Assembly: GCA_016286165.1 (NCBI GenBank)
Contig: JAEESE010000014.1
Location: 51,413-115,412 of the forward strand
Length of the DNA: 64,000 bases
Source of the DNA: Bacteroidaceae bacterium
GTDB lineage: Bacteria > Bacteroidota > Bacteroidia > Bacteroidales > Bacteroidaceae
Direction: 5' to 3'
Shown piece by piece: positions 53,379 through 63,662 of the stretch. The stretch's first letter is position 1; each line of letters opens with the position of its first letter. The notes beneath the pieces are model-generated. The model made no database searches. It saw nothing but the letters and a program-made list of their open reading frames with translations, and had not been told where the DNA came from. Both the position numbers and the translations under genes were made by a program.

Positions 53379-53408
53379 GGGCGACGCTGTGTAAAGCGTC
53401 GCCCTTTT
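53379..53408. terminator. terminator of the 3109-residue protein/dockerin operon
   Basis: Perfect 9-bp stem GGGCGACGC / GCGTCGCCC with an 8-nt loop. A T-run follows on the plus strand and a weaker one on the minus strand, the strand of the upstream operon. Confidence 0.75.
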
Positions 53409-53417
53409 ATCATAACC

Positions 53418-53475
53418 GCGCCGAAGGCGCTCTCACCCCTTACCGCCCGAAGGGCTCTCACCGCTGCGAAGCAGC
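53418..53475. repeat. array of three mini-hairpins with GAA loops
   Basis: GCGCC-GAA-GGCGC (53418-53430), GCCC-GAA-GGGC (53445-53455) and GCTGC-GAA-GCAGC (53463-53475), separated by CTCTCACC-like linkers. Stems differ in sequence but each is fully paired and each loop is GAA. The last one is 2 nt from the stop codon of the dockerin-protein gene. Confidence 0.85.
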
Positions 53476-53477
53476 TT

Positions 53478-54086
53478 CTAATGTCCCTTCCCCAGTATGA
53501 TGTTCACCAACGCCGTCACATCGGCGATGGTGATTGGACCGTCCTCGTTCACGTCGGCGGCGTCGTGGTCGTACTTATACGGCTGCACATTGTCCTTGCC
53601 CAGGATGATGTTGACCAAGGCCGTGACGTCGGCGATGGTGATGAAGCCGTCGCGATTCACGTCGCCGCGCAGCGTGGTCGTCACGATGAAGAGTTGTGGC
53701 TGGTCATAAGTGCCCAGCATCTGGTCTGCCACGAAGGTGAGCGTTGTTTCGGAGTCGCTGATAATACGGTTGTCATCGTCGCTGCCATGTACTACGCGGA
53801 AGTGTAGCGGCGCACCTTTGTTATCGCCCTGAATGGTAAGGAAGATGATACCGTTGTCATCTGGATTACTCAGCGCAGCGCCGCGCAGCTCGTCGGTGTC
53901 GTCGAACGCGGCGAGCTCGCAGTCGCTGAGTATTGCTCCATTCAACATCACCCTCGCCATTACCGTCATCGTGCCATTGTACTTATGCATGTCGGTCCAG
54001 TTGTAGTACAACGTGCGGACGCTTGCGGCAAAGACACTGATGCTCACGGCAAGCAGTGATAGTATCAAGATTCTTTTTTTCATCAT
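53478..54086 (-). CDS. exported dockerin-type protein
   Basis: 202 residues, signal peptide ending at VFA. Residues about 25-130 form a module with LNGAILSDCELAAFDDTDELRGAAL ... LHFRVVHGSDDDNRIISDSETTLTF ... MLGTYDQPQLF, which resembles the module near residue 2680 of the adjacent 3109-residue protein. The C-terminus is a type I dockerin-like pair of calcium loops, DVNRDGFITIADVTALVNIILG and DVNEDGPITIADVTALVNIILG, ending at Gly-His. It starts 16 nt after the giant gene (same transcript). Dockerins bind cohesins; none is visible here. Many Prevotella proteins end in such repeats as an alternative to the T9SS tail, so a surface role is likely. Confidence 0.85.
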   Translation of the reverse strand: MMKKRILILSLLAVSISVFAASVRTLYYNWTDMHKYNGTMTVMARVMLNGAILSDCELAAFDDTDELRGAALSNPDDNGIIFLTIQGDNKGAPLHFRVVHGSDDDNRIISDSETTLTFVADQMLGTYDQPQLFIVTTTLRGDVNRDGFITIADVTALVNIILGKDNVQPYKYDHDAADVNEDGPITIADVTALVNIILGKGH

Positions 54087-54102
54087 AACAATCCTACCAT
54101 TC

Positions 54103-57100
54103 TTATTTCACGATCTTTAGACCATTCACGATGAATACACCGCGCTTCTGGTTGAGCTTCTCGAGCTTACGGCCGGCCAGGTCGTAGATGGTTTCGTTCT
54201 CATCGCCTTCGATACCTTGGATACCCGTAGCACCGTTGAGGTTGAGCACGTACGGAGTCTTGAGGCTGCCGAGTACCGCATCGTTCTGGTAGAACTCGCT
54301 TTGTGTAAGCAGGTAGTCGCAGCCGTCGTAGCTGACCATGAAGGTTAGCTTGTCGCCGCTGCCCTTACCGGCTACGCTTACGAAGTGTATGTCATCGCGC
54401 ACAGCCCGAGCGCTGAAGCCGCGCACCTCGCTGTCGCTGACCACGGTGATCTTAGCATCGCTGAGCACCTCGCCGCCGTCCATGACGATGGCCACGATAC
54501 TCATGTTGCCTTCGTAGTCGGTGTTGACAAACACCTCGTCCTCAGTGCTGCGTCCGGGAGCTCTCCGCGGAGCCTTGGAGGCTGCTACGGTCGGATAGTG
54601 GAACGTCTTGGTTGTCGTGGCTTCGCTCCAGTAGCAGTAGCCCTGTCCCGGTGTCATCAGGCTGAGGTTACCGACCCATTCGCCGTCGTCATAGATGCAG
54701 AACGGGCCTTGGCTCTTGATGATATCGCCGTCAACGGGGTTCAAGTCGGCAAAGGCATTCTCGAGTGTGTTGAAGCTGCCGCAGTTGTAACCTATCCAGT
54801 TCCAGCCCTTGGCGATGGTCATCTCCACCTCCGTGGGAACGGCCGGCGTGCCGATTACGCTGGTGGTAGTGGCGGTGGTGGCATTCACTTTGTACATATC
54901 GCCCACAACCATATTGGTGAGGCTTCCCACGAAGTTAGTGCCGTTGAGCTGTGCGAAGGCGCTCTTGTTCTTCACGTAGGTCACCTCTTCGCCGTTGTCC
55001 TTGAAGATGGCGCTCACGCTGTTGTCGGTGGGCGTCACATAGAGCGAGGTCCATGCCCAGCCTTTCTTCAGGGCCAGCGTCTGCTCGATGGCATCCTGCG
55101 GGTTGAAGATAACTGGAGCGGCGAAGGTGCCGACGAGATAGTCGGGGTTGAAGTCTACATCCACTGACGTAGCCACCATCGGGTAAGTGGTTCCCGTGCT
55201 GGCGTCGAACACTTTGAACGTGAGGTCCACGTCGTTGTCGTCGGCATTGCCGTATACGGTCAGCATCACGAAGTAGGCGTCATACTTGTTCAGGTATAGC
55301 GGATGTGCCAGACCCACGCACTCGTTGCCGCGGAAGGCTGCCACGATATCCTCGGCATCCTCACTGATGGTGCCGTCGATCTGCAGCTGTCCTACCACGT
55401 TCATGGTGCTTTCGTAGCCTTCGGCGTTCACGGCCCACTCGGGTGGTGTCACGGCGCTGGTCACTTTGACCACGAGAGCCTCTCGAATGTTCATGTCGCC
55501 TGTCAGGTAAATCTCGGCCTCATGCGTGCCGATGGCTGTGGCAGCATCTACGGTGAATGTCACCGTCTTGGTGGCCTGTGCCTCCAGCGTACCGCTCTCG
55601 CTGCTCACGCTGAGCCACGATGGCATGTCGCTGATTACCCAGTTCTGGGTGCTTCCGCCCCTGTTCACGACATCCACGTCGAAGGTTGCCACGTCGTCGT
55701 CGAGCTTGCGCACCTCCACTTCCTGCTGGCCCCATCGCAGCTGGTTCTGTCGGATGTAGGCCGACCATGTGATAGGCTCGCAGATATTGTTCTGCATGTC
55801 TCGCACATTGCTCAACGTGAACTGCACGGTGCAGCCCTCCGTCTTCGCAGCCAGTTCGTCGAGGGTGATTAGGATCTTGCGCTCGCTTGGTGCAAACGTG
55901 AATTCTACATTGTTGCTCGTACGCAGAGCCTGTATGGGTGCACTGTTGGTTGTGCTGGTGCTCAGTGTTCCGCTGGCGGCTGTGATTGTCTTCGCACTGT
56001 GCGTCAGGTCGGTGAGCGATGCGTTGAAATGTACTAGTCCGTCGCTTCCAACGGTGCTTGTTTCCATCGGGTAGTAAGCCACCAGACCGGGTTCGTCGGC
56101 TGCTACGCGCGCGAACATATTTTCCTTTATCACGTCGCTGGTGCGTCGGCCATGCCAGATGCGCAGTTCATCGATGGCTCCCTTCAGGTTTTCACCCAGA
56201 TACAGGTTTGCCGCTTGCAGCGAAGGCACCTGGGCTGCCGACATCTGTCGTTTCTGCACTCCGTCGACATAGACGATGGCGCTTCCGCCGGTGCTCTTCA
56301 GCACATTCAGTGCCAAGTGATGCCATTGTCCGTCGCGGTAGTCCTCGTTGCCCACGCTATAGGTGGAGCCGTTAGCGATAACTTCCAATGCACCCGAGGC
56401 GTTCACCTTCAGTTGCAGATTGCCGTTGTTGGTTGCTACGATGCTTCCTGCTGTGCTCTGCGATTCATCAATACGGAACCATGTCTCTATTTCGTAGCTT
56501 TCGCTGCTTGTAGTCGTGATGTCGCCGATATTGGCAACGGCCTTTGTCGAGCCGTTCAGTTGCAGGGTGTAGTTATCGCCGTAGATATACCAGGCGTTGT
56601 CGGCCACCGTCAGGTTGCGGCTTCGCGAGCGGTCTGTGCCGGCGTTGCCGTGTCCTTCGTTCAGCGGCCAGTAGCCGATGAGGTTCGGCGTGTAGTTGCT
56701 CTTGGTTGAGTACATCTCGCTCAGCGACTCAGCCCACAAGCGGTTGATGTTCCACAGTGTGAGTTCGTGAGCCTGACCCGTGATGTCCTTACCTACGGTC
56801 AGCGTACCGTTACCCGTGTAAGCAACTGCTTCAACTCTGTCGAAGAGCTGCACTTCATCGGCATCTTTCGCATAGTGTGCGGTGAGCTTGCCTTGTTCGT
56901 TCTCCGCATCGTAGATGTAGTTCAGTGCAAGATATACCCACTTGTTGGCGGGAATGGCAGCCGTGCTGGTATAGGTCTGTTCGCCTATGTTCACGGTGAG
57001 GTGTCCTTGTGCATCCACACCCACTTTCATGTTGTTGTCGGCACTGCCGTGCTGCAGCAAGGTACCTGCTGCGCTCCAATTCAACCACGTTTCTATGGTG

Positions 57101-60100
57101 AAGTCGCGTGCCGAGAGGTCGATGCGTGCTTCTGTCTGAGCTGCTTCGGCTCCTGTCATGTTCAAGGCTACGTCGTGCGTCACTCTGGCACCGTTCAGCA
57201 CACCGCGCACGAAGAAGTTGTCGGCCTTCGACAGCAGGTTCTTCTGGATGTCCTCGTTGAAGGTGGCGCTGATCTCGTCGCCGAAGTCCAGAATGCCGTC
57301 GCTCGGGCTCGGCATTGCTATCAGCATTGGTGAAACGATGTCCTTGACGACTGCCACCTCGTTGCTCTCGCCTTCAATCTCATCGGAGCCGAAGCTACAC
57401 TCGGTGACGGCGCGGAACACGTAAGTGCCATCGGTATAGTTGGTCATGTCGAACACATAGCTGATACTGCCGTTGTCGGGTATATAATCGGCTGCCGTGG
57501 CATCGGTCTGCGAGGCGTTGTAGGTAGCCAGCGTAGTCCAGTAGTTGTCGGCGCTGCCGCGCATCTGCAGCTTGATAGCCTGCAGCGAGCTGAAGCTCTT
57601 GTCGTAGCCGTTAGCCGTCAGCGTGATGCTGGCATTGGGATTATTGCCGTTGATGACGGTGTTGTTCACCGCGAAGTTGATGTCCGTGCATGCGGGCTGG
57701 AAGTGAGCCTCCAGCGTCACATAGTCGATTAGCGAGTCGTCGCAATCGCTCTGCAGGAACACCTGAATGCCTTCGTAGTCGAGCACCGAGAGGTCGCTCT
57801 GCGTCAGCGTGAGCGTCTGGTTCAGTTTCTTGCCAGCCTCAACAAATATCTTGGCGCCTTCGGTGATGTTCAGCTGGTTCAGCCACAGGGCTGCACCATG
57901 CTGGTTGGTGCCGGGCACTACGCCCACGTTGAAGTAGGCATCCTCGCCCACCTCGCTCATGTTCTGCAACACGAGCGAGAAGACTGCCGCCTTGCCACTC
58001 GGAACTCCAGTGACTATTGTCGATTCGGCGCTGATGTCCGGGTCTTCCACTTTCATGGTCTTGGCACTGAGCGTATATTGACCAGGCCTATAGAACTGGG
58101 TCTTCTCTTCGTCCTCAAAGGGGCAACTGGTTTGGCCGGCACGTGTCACGAAGATAGGTCCGTAGCCGTCGGGAGCATTGAACACATCCACGCTCAGGGC
58201 ATCGGCCGTTCCCGTCTCTGCGAGGATGTAGCCGTAGGTTTCGACGTGTGTGGTAGTCCTCACGGTGTCTCTTTCGTAGCCACCACCGTTGGTTGTATTA
58301 ATCTCTCCCTCCACACCTGTACCGCTGACTTCAAAACCTGTGCCAAGTCCGAGGTGCAGGCTCATCATGAAGTGCTGTTCGTTGGTATATGTGGTGTCCT
58401 TGGCTGTAGAAGACGTATTCTCGATGATCGTGCCACTACTGAAGCTCACATTCTCCTTCAGGTACTTATCGCGGTTGTTGATGGCTTTCACCTTGACAGC
58501 CTCGTTGCTCGCCAGCAGTTCTTTCCAACCGTTGATGAACGAGTTGTACTCTTGTACCTTATCCGTGTAGTTTGGCGAGTGGCCTGCAGGAACTACTAGT
58601 CGATAAGTTCCCTTCTTTCCGTAATTCTCGTCGTCTTCACTCAGACTTGTCACATACACGATGTCGGTGCTCGAGGTAGTGCCCTCGGGCTTCAGCAGGG
58701 CATTGCGCAGTCGCTCCAATTTCGGAATCTCGTTGTTGATGATATCCCTTTCGGTGTATACGAACTTGGTGGCAAACTGCTGTCCACAGCTAATGGCGGA
58801 GCCCACATTCAGTGCGTACTGCGAACCAACCTTCTCGATGTGCAAATATCTGTTATCGCCGAAGATGAGATTTGTTGAACGTCCCATGAACAAGTCGCCT
58901 GAGCGACCCACGAAGTCCGGGTCGTCGCTCGTGCTGATGCGCTCGGAAGTTTCAGTGGTGGAGGAAAAGACATGACCCCATTGTCCGTCGAATGCAGCAG
59001 TGGTCTCTGTTGTCAGGTCATACTTGGCTTTGATGTCAGTTATTGTAATTGTTCCCAGGCCAAATCCAATCTCTGCATTAACACCTAAGTGTGAAACTGC
59101 CTTTATGTTCTCCTCTGTAGAGAAGAGGGACTTGTAGGTGATGTCTTTTGTATACGAGCCGCCTTTCTCGAACCACGACTGCGAGCCACTGCCTCCTGGG
59201 TCGCGCAGAATCATGTCGATGTGGTTAGGACCTTTGGTGATGAAGTTGTTGCCAGTGGGCAGTTCACCTATCACGATGCCCTTGAATGGGTCATTGGCAC
59301 TCCTCCAGGGGTTCTCCGTTCCCGTTTCGCCGTAAGTGATGGTCAGCGTGCGTGTGTAGGGACTAATGATGTTTGGGAAACCGCCCCTCCACTTGTACAC
59401 GACTTGTCCGAGTGAGTCGAGTTGCAGTTGATTCTCGGCAAGGCTAATTACAGCACCGTCGTTGGCATTGCCTGCGGCGGGATTCACCTCTGCTGCACTA
59501 CTCAGTTCGTTGCCGATGGTAACGATGTAACCTTCCAACGGCCGCTGCGAACGTTTGATGTCGGTCGGATCGTCCTGGTTCACATATTCCTCGTAGGCTG
59601 TTATCTTGAAGAAGTACGGTTCAAACATCTTGAAGATGGGTTCTCCGTAGTTGTAGGTCACCGTGCCGTTGGCGTCTGCGGTGTAGATGGGCACTTCTTC
59701 CTCATCAACGGTAATGGATTGTTCTCCGAAGCCTGCCGTCTCTTCCCCAGATACCGTCACCTGTTTCACGATGAATGTGGCTGGAGCGTCGTACTCAGCC
59801 ACCACCTTTGCCTTATACTTGAACTTGTCGTAGCCGCCCAGCTCGTTCGCTATGGAGTCGGTGATGTCCTGCATGTCTGAGGCATCCACCCTGGGCAGGT
59901 CGAAGCTGATATTTGACTGCGAAGGTATGGTGATGCTCGAGACGCGGTACTCGATGGGAGGAACCATCACGGCAAACTCGCCGCTTGCGGCATCAGTAGT
60001 GATGGTGATGTTGTTGCAGTAGTTGTCGCCGCCGCCCACGCTGGCGCTGCTGTTCACACGGGTTGTGGCTTTATCCAGCTCCCGTTCGTTGGGATTGGTC

Positions 60101-63100
60101 ACGAACTGCAGTCCACCCTGACTGGTGTCAACCAGCACATTCATCCGGACATTGTTGCGTGTGGGCGTCATCACGATTTGTGCCTGACCGATATTGTTGT
60201 CGCTCTCGCCGAAGCCCAATGGTTTCCCGGCTTCTGTGGCACCGCCCACTACGCGGCCTGCGATGGGCACCAGTGTCGTGTCGTAGAATATCAGGTTCGA
60301 CACCTCTTGGTCGAAGGTCACCAACTCTTGGCTGTTCGGGTCTGGGTTGTCGGGGTAGCGTCCGTTGTGCTCGAAGGTGTGGCCCTGCTTGCTCATGGTG
60401 ATGTAGTGGTCGCCGATGGGCACGCTTATCTCGTAATTACCATCAGCATCGGTAGTGATGATATTGCCTTCGCGAGTGCAGGTGACACCGTCCACGGCAA
60501 AGCTCACGCCTTCAACCGGGTACGTTGTGCCTGCATAATAAACGGTACCGCGCACGCGGAACGAGCTCACATCCTCGAAGTCAACACCCGAGTGCACCAT
60601 CGACGAGGCACTGACGTAGCGGCTCTGTTTGTTGGGCGAGAACTTGTGAACGCCCATGCGTGGCACCACGTTATAGTTGGTTCCGTCGCCGTTGAAAGGC
60701 ACGCCGCGGATAACATAGTTTCCATTCACATCGGTATAGCACATCAGTCCCAACTGAGTACTGTCGGGAACCGTTGTGCTGAACCTACCACCAGCCAGGT
60801 CACCGTGATTCTCGTTGGCGGCTCCCGATGTCTTCGAGTAGTCGTAGGCCTTGCGCAGCGCCTGTATGCCTTCGTCCAGAGGCATGTAGGCTACCAGCCC
60901 ATCCTCGGTACCTGCCAGCGTATGGTCGGCATAGTTCTCGATTTCGGCATCGGAAAGCGCGCGTGAATAGATGCGGATTTCATCGATGTAGCCTTGGAAT
61001 TGAGGCTTGTTCGAGTCCGACGAGTAACCTATGTGCAGGTTGTCTGCCGACAGGCCCGAGCCCGCCTTGCTGCTGGAGTTTCCTTCACGATTCTTGTCGA
61101 AGGTGCTCACCGTGAGGTTCGTACCGTCGTAGCGCAATGTTACGAGCGTGAACTCATTACGTTTCACATACACGTCCGTTGTGCTGGAGCCGTTAATCAA
61201 CGTATAGCGCTCGTTTTCGGCATCGTAGGGCGAAAGTTGTAACAACGGAGCATTCGTTCCTTCCTCCTCCAGCAAAACGGCGTTGGCTGTGCGCGATGCG
61301 TCATCGGTTTCGGGACGCAGGAAGAACTGAACCGTGTAGGGCGAAGTCGTTGTCGTTTTCATAGCCTGAGGCACGGGCCATGTTACACCCTCGCCAAAAG
61401 ATTCCAAATACAGCGAATAGAAGGCCTGTACATCGTTGCCCGAATCGCTGTTGGGTATCAGGTTCACGCGAACGCCGTTCACTGCCGTTCCTGTGCCGTA
61501 GCTTACGCGGCCACTTATCACACCGCGGGCAACGCAGAAGCCGTCGGTCACCTCGTTGAAGGTCTTCACACTTACAACACCATTCGATTCGCATCGGGTT
61601 TCCGAAACCACCTGATAATCGTAGTAGTCGCCAGGTAGTGCCGTATCGTCTTGATAGTTGTAGCTGGTGGCTGTGCCGTTGGTGGAGTAGATGGTCACCC
61701 ATTTGTCGTCGCCGCTACCCATCGGACGGCGGTTCACCTTGTAGTAGGTGGGGTCGGTGCCGTACTGCTCGGCTTCCCATGACACACGCACCCTTCCGTT
61801 GTAGGTACCGCGGCTGGCAGCCACAGAGGTCACCTTCGAGGTGCCTGTGATGCCACTTACCTTCTCGGCGCTGTAGAAGGTGGTATTTTGCGCCTGCACC
61901 ATCAGTCGGTAGATGTAGTCGGTACAGGGGTTCGACACATTTGCGTCGGTGTAGCTGCCCGTAGTTGTGCTTGCGCTGTTAATGGTTTGTGTGTAAATGT
62001 CCGTCCACGAGGTGTTGGTGTTCGTCGCACGCTGAACCACCACTTGATACTGGTTGTTGTTGCTGGCATTGGAGAATGATTCCAACTCCCAACTCAGTGC
62101 AATTTCGCTCGCGCCGCCTTCTACTACAAAGTTTCTGAACTGGTATGCACGCTCGAGGGTGAAGTTCTTGCTGGCCCACAGTCCAGCAGCATCCGTCCAG
62201 CTGTTCACTGTCCACCCATCTGGCACGAAGCAGACGTAATAGGTATATGGTGTATCGTAGTCCAGCGTCTCGCTGTTGTCAGTAAAGGTTCGGGTGTTGT
62301 AGCCAATGTCCGAGCCAACCGGTTCTACGGTGTCGTCATTAAGGTTCTTACGGAACACAGACCATGTGCCGTTCGTGTTGCAGTTGTTCGCATCGTAAAT
62401 CTCGTTGTTCCAGGAAAGGTTCACGGTCTTGGTCCATTTCTTACCTTCAACACTCACGTTGGCAGCGCGAGGATAGCCTGGAATCTTGATGGGATCGTAA
62501 TCCTTGATGAGCGTAATGCCTGTAGTCGTAATACTTCCGTATTCATCAGAAAAAGTGTAGCCTGGCGCCTTTCTAACACCAGACATACGGGGATATAGGG
62601 TGTAACCTTGATAATAGTTTGTTGCATTATTGAAGGTCGCATTCAGGTTTTGCGCTCCTGATTCTGCCGATTTTATTCCATCCAAGCTATTAGATGAGGA
62701 GGGAACCACATAGGTGGTCGCCCCTGGCTTGGTAGTGAACATTGTCAAACTCCAATCATAATTAGTAATGTCAGCGTTCGAAAGAGAGCCAGAATAGCTA
62801 ATCTGACCTTGGCTACGGCTTATCGTACCCCATATAGGGGCTTTGATTTTACTGATATCAACATTTTTGGTGTAAACTGTCGGATTAGTTGCATCTACTC
62901 CATTTTTGTGCCAATAACCACTTAGCTTGAATTGCAGTGGCTGGTCAATGAAGATGTATTTGGGAATTACCGCATGAGAAGCACGGATATAGTTCGCAGG
63001 ATCCCACCAGATTCTTACCATAGCTACCGAACCAACTTCGTTACTACCTCTTGCTGGCCATTTTGCAACATTATTGGCTGCGCCTTTCCAATAAGCGTCT

Positions 63101-63432
63101 ATTCCTCTATTCATAGTAGATAAATAGGGGAGCTCTTGGTCATTAATATACATGTTAGGCATGATATATTGGGAATTAGCGCCCCACCAGCTCCATGCTC
63201 CATCCGTTTCTGCCATATTGAGATGAAAAGCAAATGCAGGGCTTGCTGATGTCACAGCGTCGAAGTAAGTCGTAATAGTAAAATCTGCATTACTCCATGA
63301 CTTCGCTGTCTGGCAAAAGCCCGACAGCATAATCGAGACAATCAGCCCCAGCCACCGGCTGCGCCGCGTTGTTTTCGTTCGCCACCGCCTTGAGCCTGCA
63401 GGTAGCGATGAAGAGTGTTTCTGTGTTTCCAT
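54103..63432 (-). CDS. giant T9SS surface protein with LamG and FnIII-like modules
   Basis: 3109 residues. An unusually long basic signal region (METQKHSSSLPAGSRRWRTKTTRRSRWLGLIVSIMLSGFCQTAKS) is followed by a unique N-domain (about 48-310) in AT-rich DNA. Then three FnIII-like repeats (about 320-620), a LamG/concanavalin-like domain (about 690-860, ending GYIDEIRIYSRALSDAEI), a carboxypeptidase-regulatory-like domain (about 957-1017), a long region without known motifs (about 1100-2050), and two more LamG domains (about 2110-2220 and 2312-2427, AIDELRIWHGRR). Ig-like repeats and a module shared with the dockerin protein (about 2680-2760) come next, then a WNWIGYNCG-type region and the sorting tail (YDLAGRKLEKL ... 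GVFIVNG). No catalytic motif is seen. Likely a surface adhesin or scaffold. Own promoter at 63562. Confidence 0.88.
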   Translation of the reverse strand: METQKHSSSLPAGSRRWRTKTTRRSRWLGLIVSIMLSGFCQTAKSWSNADFTITTYFDAVTSASPAFAFHLNMAETDGAWSWWGANSQYIMPNMYINDQELPYLSTMNRGIDAYWKGAANNVAKWPARGSNEVGSVAMVRIWWDPANYIRASHAVIPKYIFIDQPLQFKLSGYWHKNGVDATNPTVYTKNVDISKIKAPIWGTISRSQGQISYSGSLSNADITNYDWSLTMFTTKPGATTYVVPSSSNSLDGIKSAESGAQNLNATFNNATNYYQGYTLYPRMSGVRKAPGYTFSDEYGSITTTGITLIKDYDPIKIPGYPRAANVSVEGKKWTKTVNLSWNNEIYDANNCNTNGTWSVFRKNLNDDTVEPVGSDIGYNTRTFTDNSETLDYDTPYTYYVCFVPDGWTVNSWTDAAGLWASKNFTLERAYQFRNFVVEGGASEIALSWELESFSNASNNNQYQVVVQRATNTNTSWTDIYTQTINSASTTTGSYTDANVSNPCTDYIYRLMVQAQNTTFYSAEKVSGITGTSKVTSVAASRGTYNGRVRVSWEAEQYGTDPTYYKVNRRPMGSGDDKWVTIYSTNGTATSYNYQDDTALPGDYYDYQVVSETRCESNGVVSVKTFNEVTDGFCVARGVISGRVSYGTGTAVNGVRVNLIPNSDSGNDVQAFYSLYLESFGEGVTWPVPQAMKTTTTSPYTVQFFLRPETDDASRTANAVLLEEEGTNAPLLQLSPYDAENERYTLINGSSTTDVYVKRNEFTLVTLRYDGTNLTVSTFDKNREGNSSSKAGSGLSADNLHIGYSSDSNKPQFQGYIDEIRIYSRALSDAEIENYADHTLAGTEDGLVAYMPLDEGIQALRKAYDYSKTSGAANENHGDLAGGRFSTTVPDSTQLGLMCYTDVNGNYVIRGVPFNGDGTNYNVVPRMGVHKFSPNKQSRYVSASSMVHSGVDFEDVSSFRVRGTVYYAGTTYPVEGVSFAVDGVTCTREGNIITTDADGNYEISVPIGDHYITMSKQGHTFEHNGRYPDNPDPNSQELVTFDQEVSNLIFYDTTLVPIAGRVVGGATEAGKPLGFGESDNNIGQAQIVMTPTRNNVRMNVLVDTSQGGLQFVTNPNERELDKATTRVNSSASVGGGDNYCNNITITTDAASGEFAVMVPPIEYRVSSITIPSQSNISFDLPRVDASDMQDITDSIANELGGYDKFKYKAKVVAEYDAPATFIVKQVTVSGEETAGFGEQSITVDEEEVPIYTADANGTVTYNYGEPIFKMFEPYFFKITAYEEYVNQDDPTDIKRSQRPLEGYIVTIGNELSSAAEVNPAAGNANDGAVISLAENQLQLDSLGQVVYKWRGGFPNIISPYTRTLTITYGETGTENPWRSANDPFKGIVIGELPTGNNFITKGPNHIDMILRDPGGSGSQSWFEKGGSYTKDITYKSLFSTEENIKAVSHLGVNAEIGFGLGTITITDIKAKYDLTTETTAAFDGQWGHVFSSTTETSERISTSDDPDFVGRSGDLFMGRSTNLIFGDNRYLHIEKVGSQYALNVGSAISCGQQFATKFVYTERDIINNEIPKLERLRNALLKPEGTTSSTDIVYVTSLSEDDENYGKKGTYRLVVPAGHSPNYTDKVQEYNSFINGWKELLASNEAVKVKAINNRDKYLKENVSFSSGTIIENTSSTAKDTTYTNEQHFMMSLHLGLGTGFEVSGTGVEGEINTTNGGGYERDTVRTTTHVETYGYILAETGTADALSVDVFNAPDGYGPIFVTRAGQTSCPFEDEEKTQFYRPGQYTLSAKTMKVEDPDISAESTIVTGVPSGKAAVFSLVLQNMSEVGEDAYFNVGVVPGTNQHGAALWLNQLNITEGAKIFVEAGKKLNQTLTLTQSDLSVLDYEGIQVFLQSDCDDSLIDYVTLEAHFQPACTDINFAVNNTVINGNNPNASITLTANGYDKSFSSLQAIKLQMRGSADNYWTTLATYNASQTDATAADYIPDNGSISYVFDMTNYTDGTYVFRAVTECSFGSDEIEGESNEVAVVKDIVSPMLIAMPSPSDGILDFGDEISATFNEDIQKNLLSKADNFFVRGVLNGARVTHDVALNMTGAEAAQTEARIDLSARDFTIETWLNWSAAGTLLQHGSADNNMKVGVDAQGHLTVNIGEQTYTSTAAIPANKWVYLALNYIYDAENEQGKLTAHYAKDADEVQLFDRVEAVAYTGNGTLTVGKDITGQAHELTLWNINRLWAESLSEMYSTKSNYTPNLIGYWPLNEGHGNAGTDRSRSRNLTVADNAWYIYGDNYTLQLNGSTKAVANIGDITTTSSESYEIETWFRIDESQSTAGSIVATNNGNLQLKVNASGALEVIANGSTYSVGNEDYRDGQWHHLALNVLKSTGGSAIVYVDGVQKRQMSAAQVPSLQAANLYLGENLKGAIDELRIWHGRRTSDVIKENMFARVAADEPGLVAYYPMETSTVGSDGLVHFNASLTDLTHSAKTITAASGTLSTSTTNSAPIQALRTSNNVEFTFAPSERKILITLDELAAKTEGCTVQFTLSNVRDMQNNICEPITWSAYIRQNQLRWGQQEVEVRKLDDDVATFDVDVVNRGGSTQNWVISDMPSWLSVSSESGTLEAQATKTVTFTVDAATAIGTHEAEIYLTGDMNIREALVVKVTSAVTPPEWAVNAEGYESTMNVVGQLQIDGTISEDAEDIVAAFRGNECVGLAHPLYLNKYDAYFVMLTVYGNADDNDVDLTFKVFDASTGTTYPMVATSVDVDFNPDYLVGTFAAPVIFNPQDAIEQTLALKKGWAWTSLYVTPTDNSVSAIFKDNGEEVTYVKNKSAFAQLNGTNFVGSLTNMVVGDMYKVNATTATTTSVIGTPAVPTEVEMTIAKGWNWIGYNCGSFNTLENAFADLNPVDGDIIKSQGPFCIYDDGEWVGNLSLMTPGQGYCYWSEATTTKTFHYPTVAASKAPRRAPGRSTEDEVFVNTDYEGNMSIVAIVMDGGEVLSDAKITVVSDSEVRGFSARAVRDDIHFVSVAGKGSGDKLTFMVSYDGCDYLLTQSEFYQNDAVLGSLKTPYVLNLNGATGIQGIEGDENETIYDLAGRKLEKLNQKRGVFIVNGLKIVK

Positions 63433-63561
63433 AACTTTCTTCGTTTATTGATGATTAAAGTTTATCTTGTGTATTCTCTCTTTTTGGTAACTGTCGATTT
63501 AAGATACTAAGAAAAGTGCTTCACGCACGCGCCTGTACCTTAAATACATACTTTTCTGCGC

Positions 63562-63593
63562 CAAAGTTATGAAAAAGCTTTGGTATGACCAAG
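63562..63593 (-). promoter_or_regulatory. promoter of the giant protein gene
   Basis: On the minus strand CTTG (63590-63593), 20 nt, TAACTTTG (63562-63569), about 130 nt before the start codon. The 380-nt gap 63433-63812 otherwise contains only the inverted repeat at 63610-63635 and the mini-hairpins and the plus-strand -7 element listed below. Confidence 0.55.
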
Positions 63594-63609
63594 AAAAAAG
63601 TCCACTATA

Positions 63610-63635
63610 TGTTACAAAACGTGCAAAGTGTAACA
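63610..63635 (-). promoter_or_regulatory. inverted repeat upstream of the giant protein promoter
   Basis: TGTTAC-N14-GTAACA, perfectly palindromic arms, about 40 nt upstream of the -7 element. It is a candidate activator site; the TGTTAC half also occurs in the predicted HTCS operator but the arrangement differs. Confidence 0.45.
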
Positions 63636-63662
63636 ACTTTCCCTCTTCCACCTTCAAAAATC

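Noticed and set aside
53418..53475. Reading the three GAA-loop hairpins as ordinary terminators
   Set aside because: No U-runs follow them, and a proper terminator is present separately at 53379-53408.
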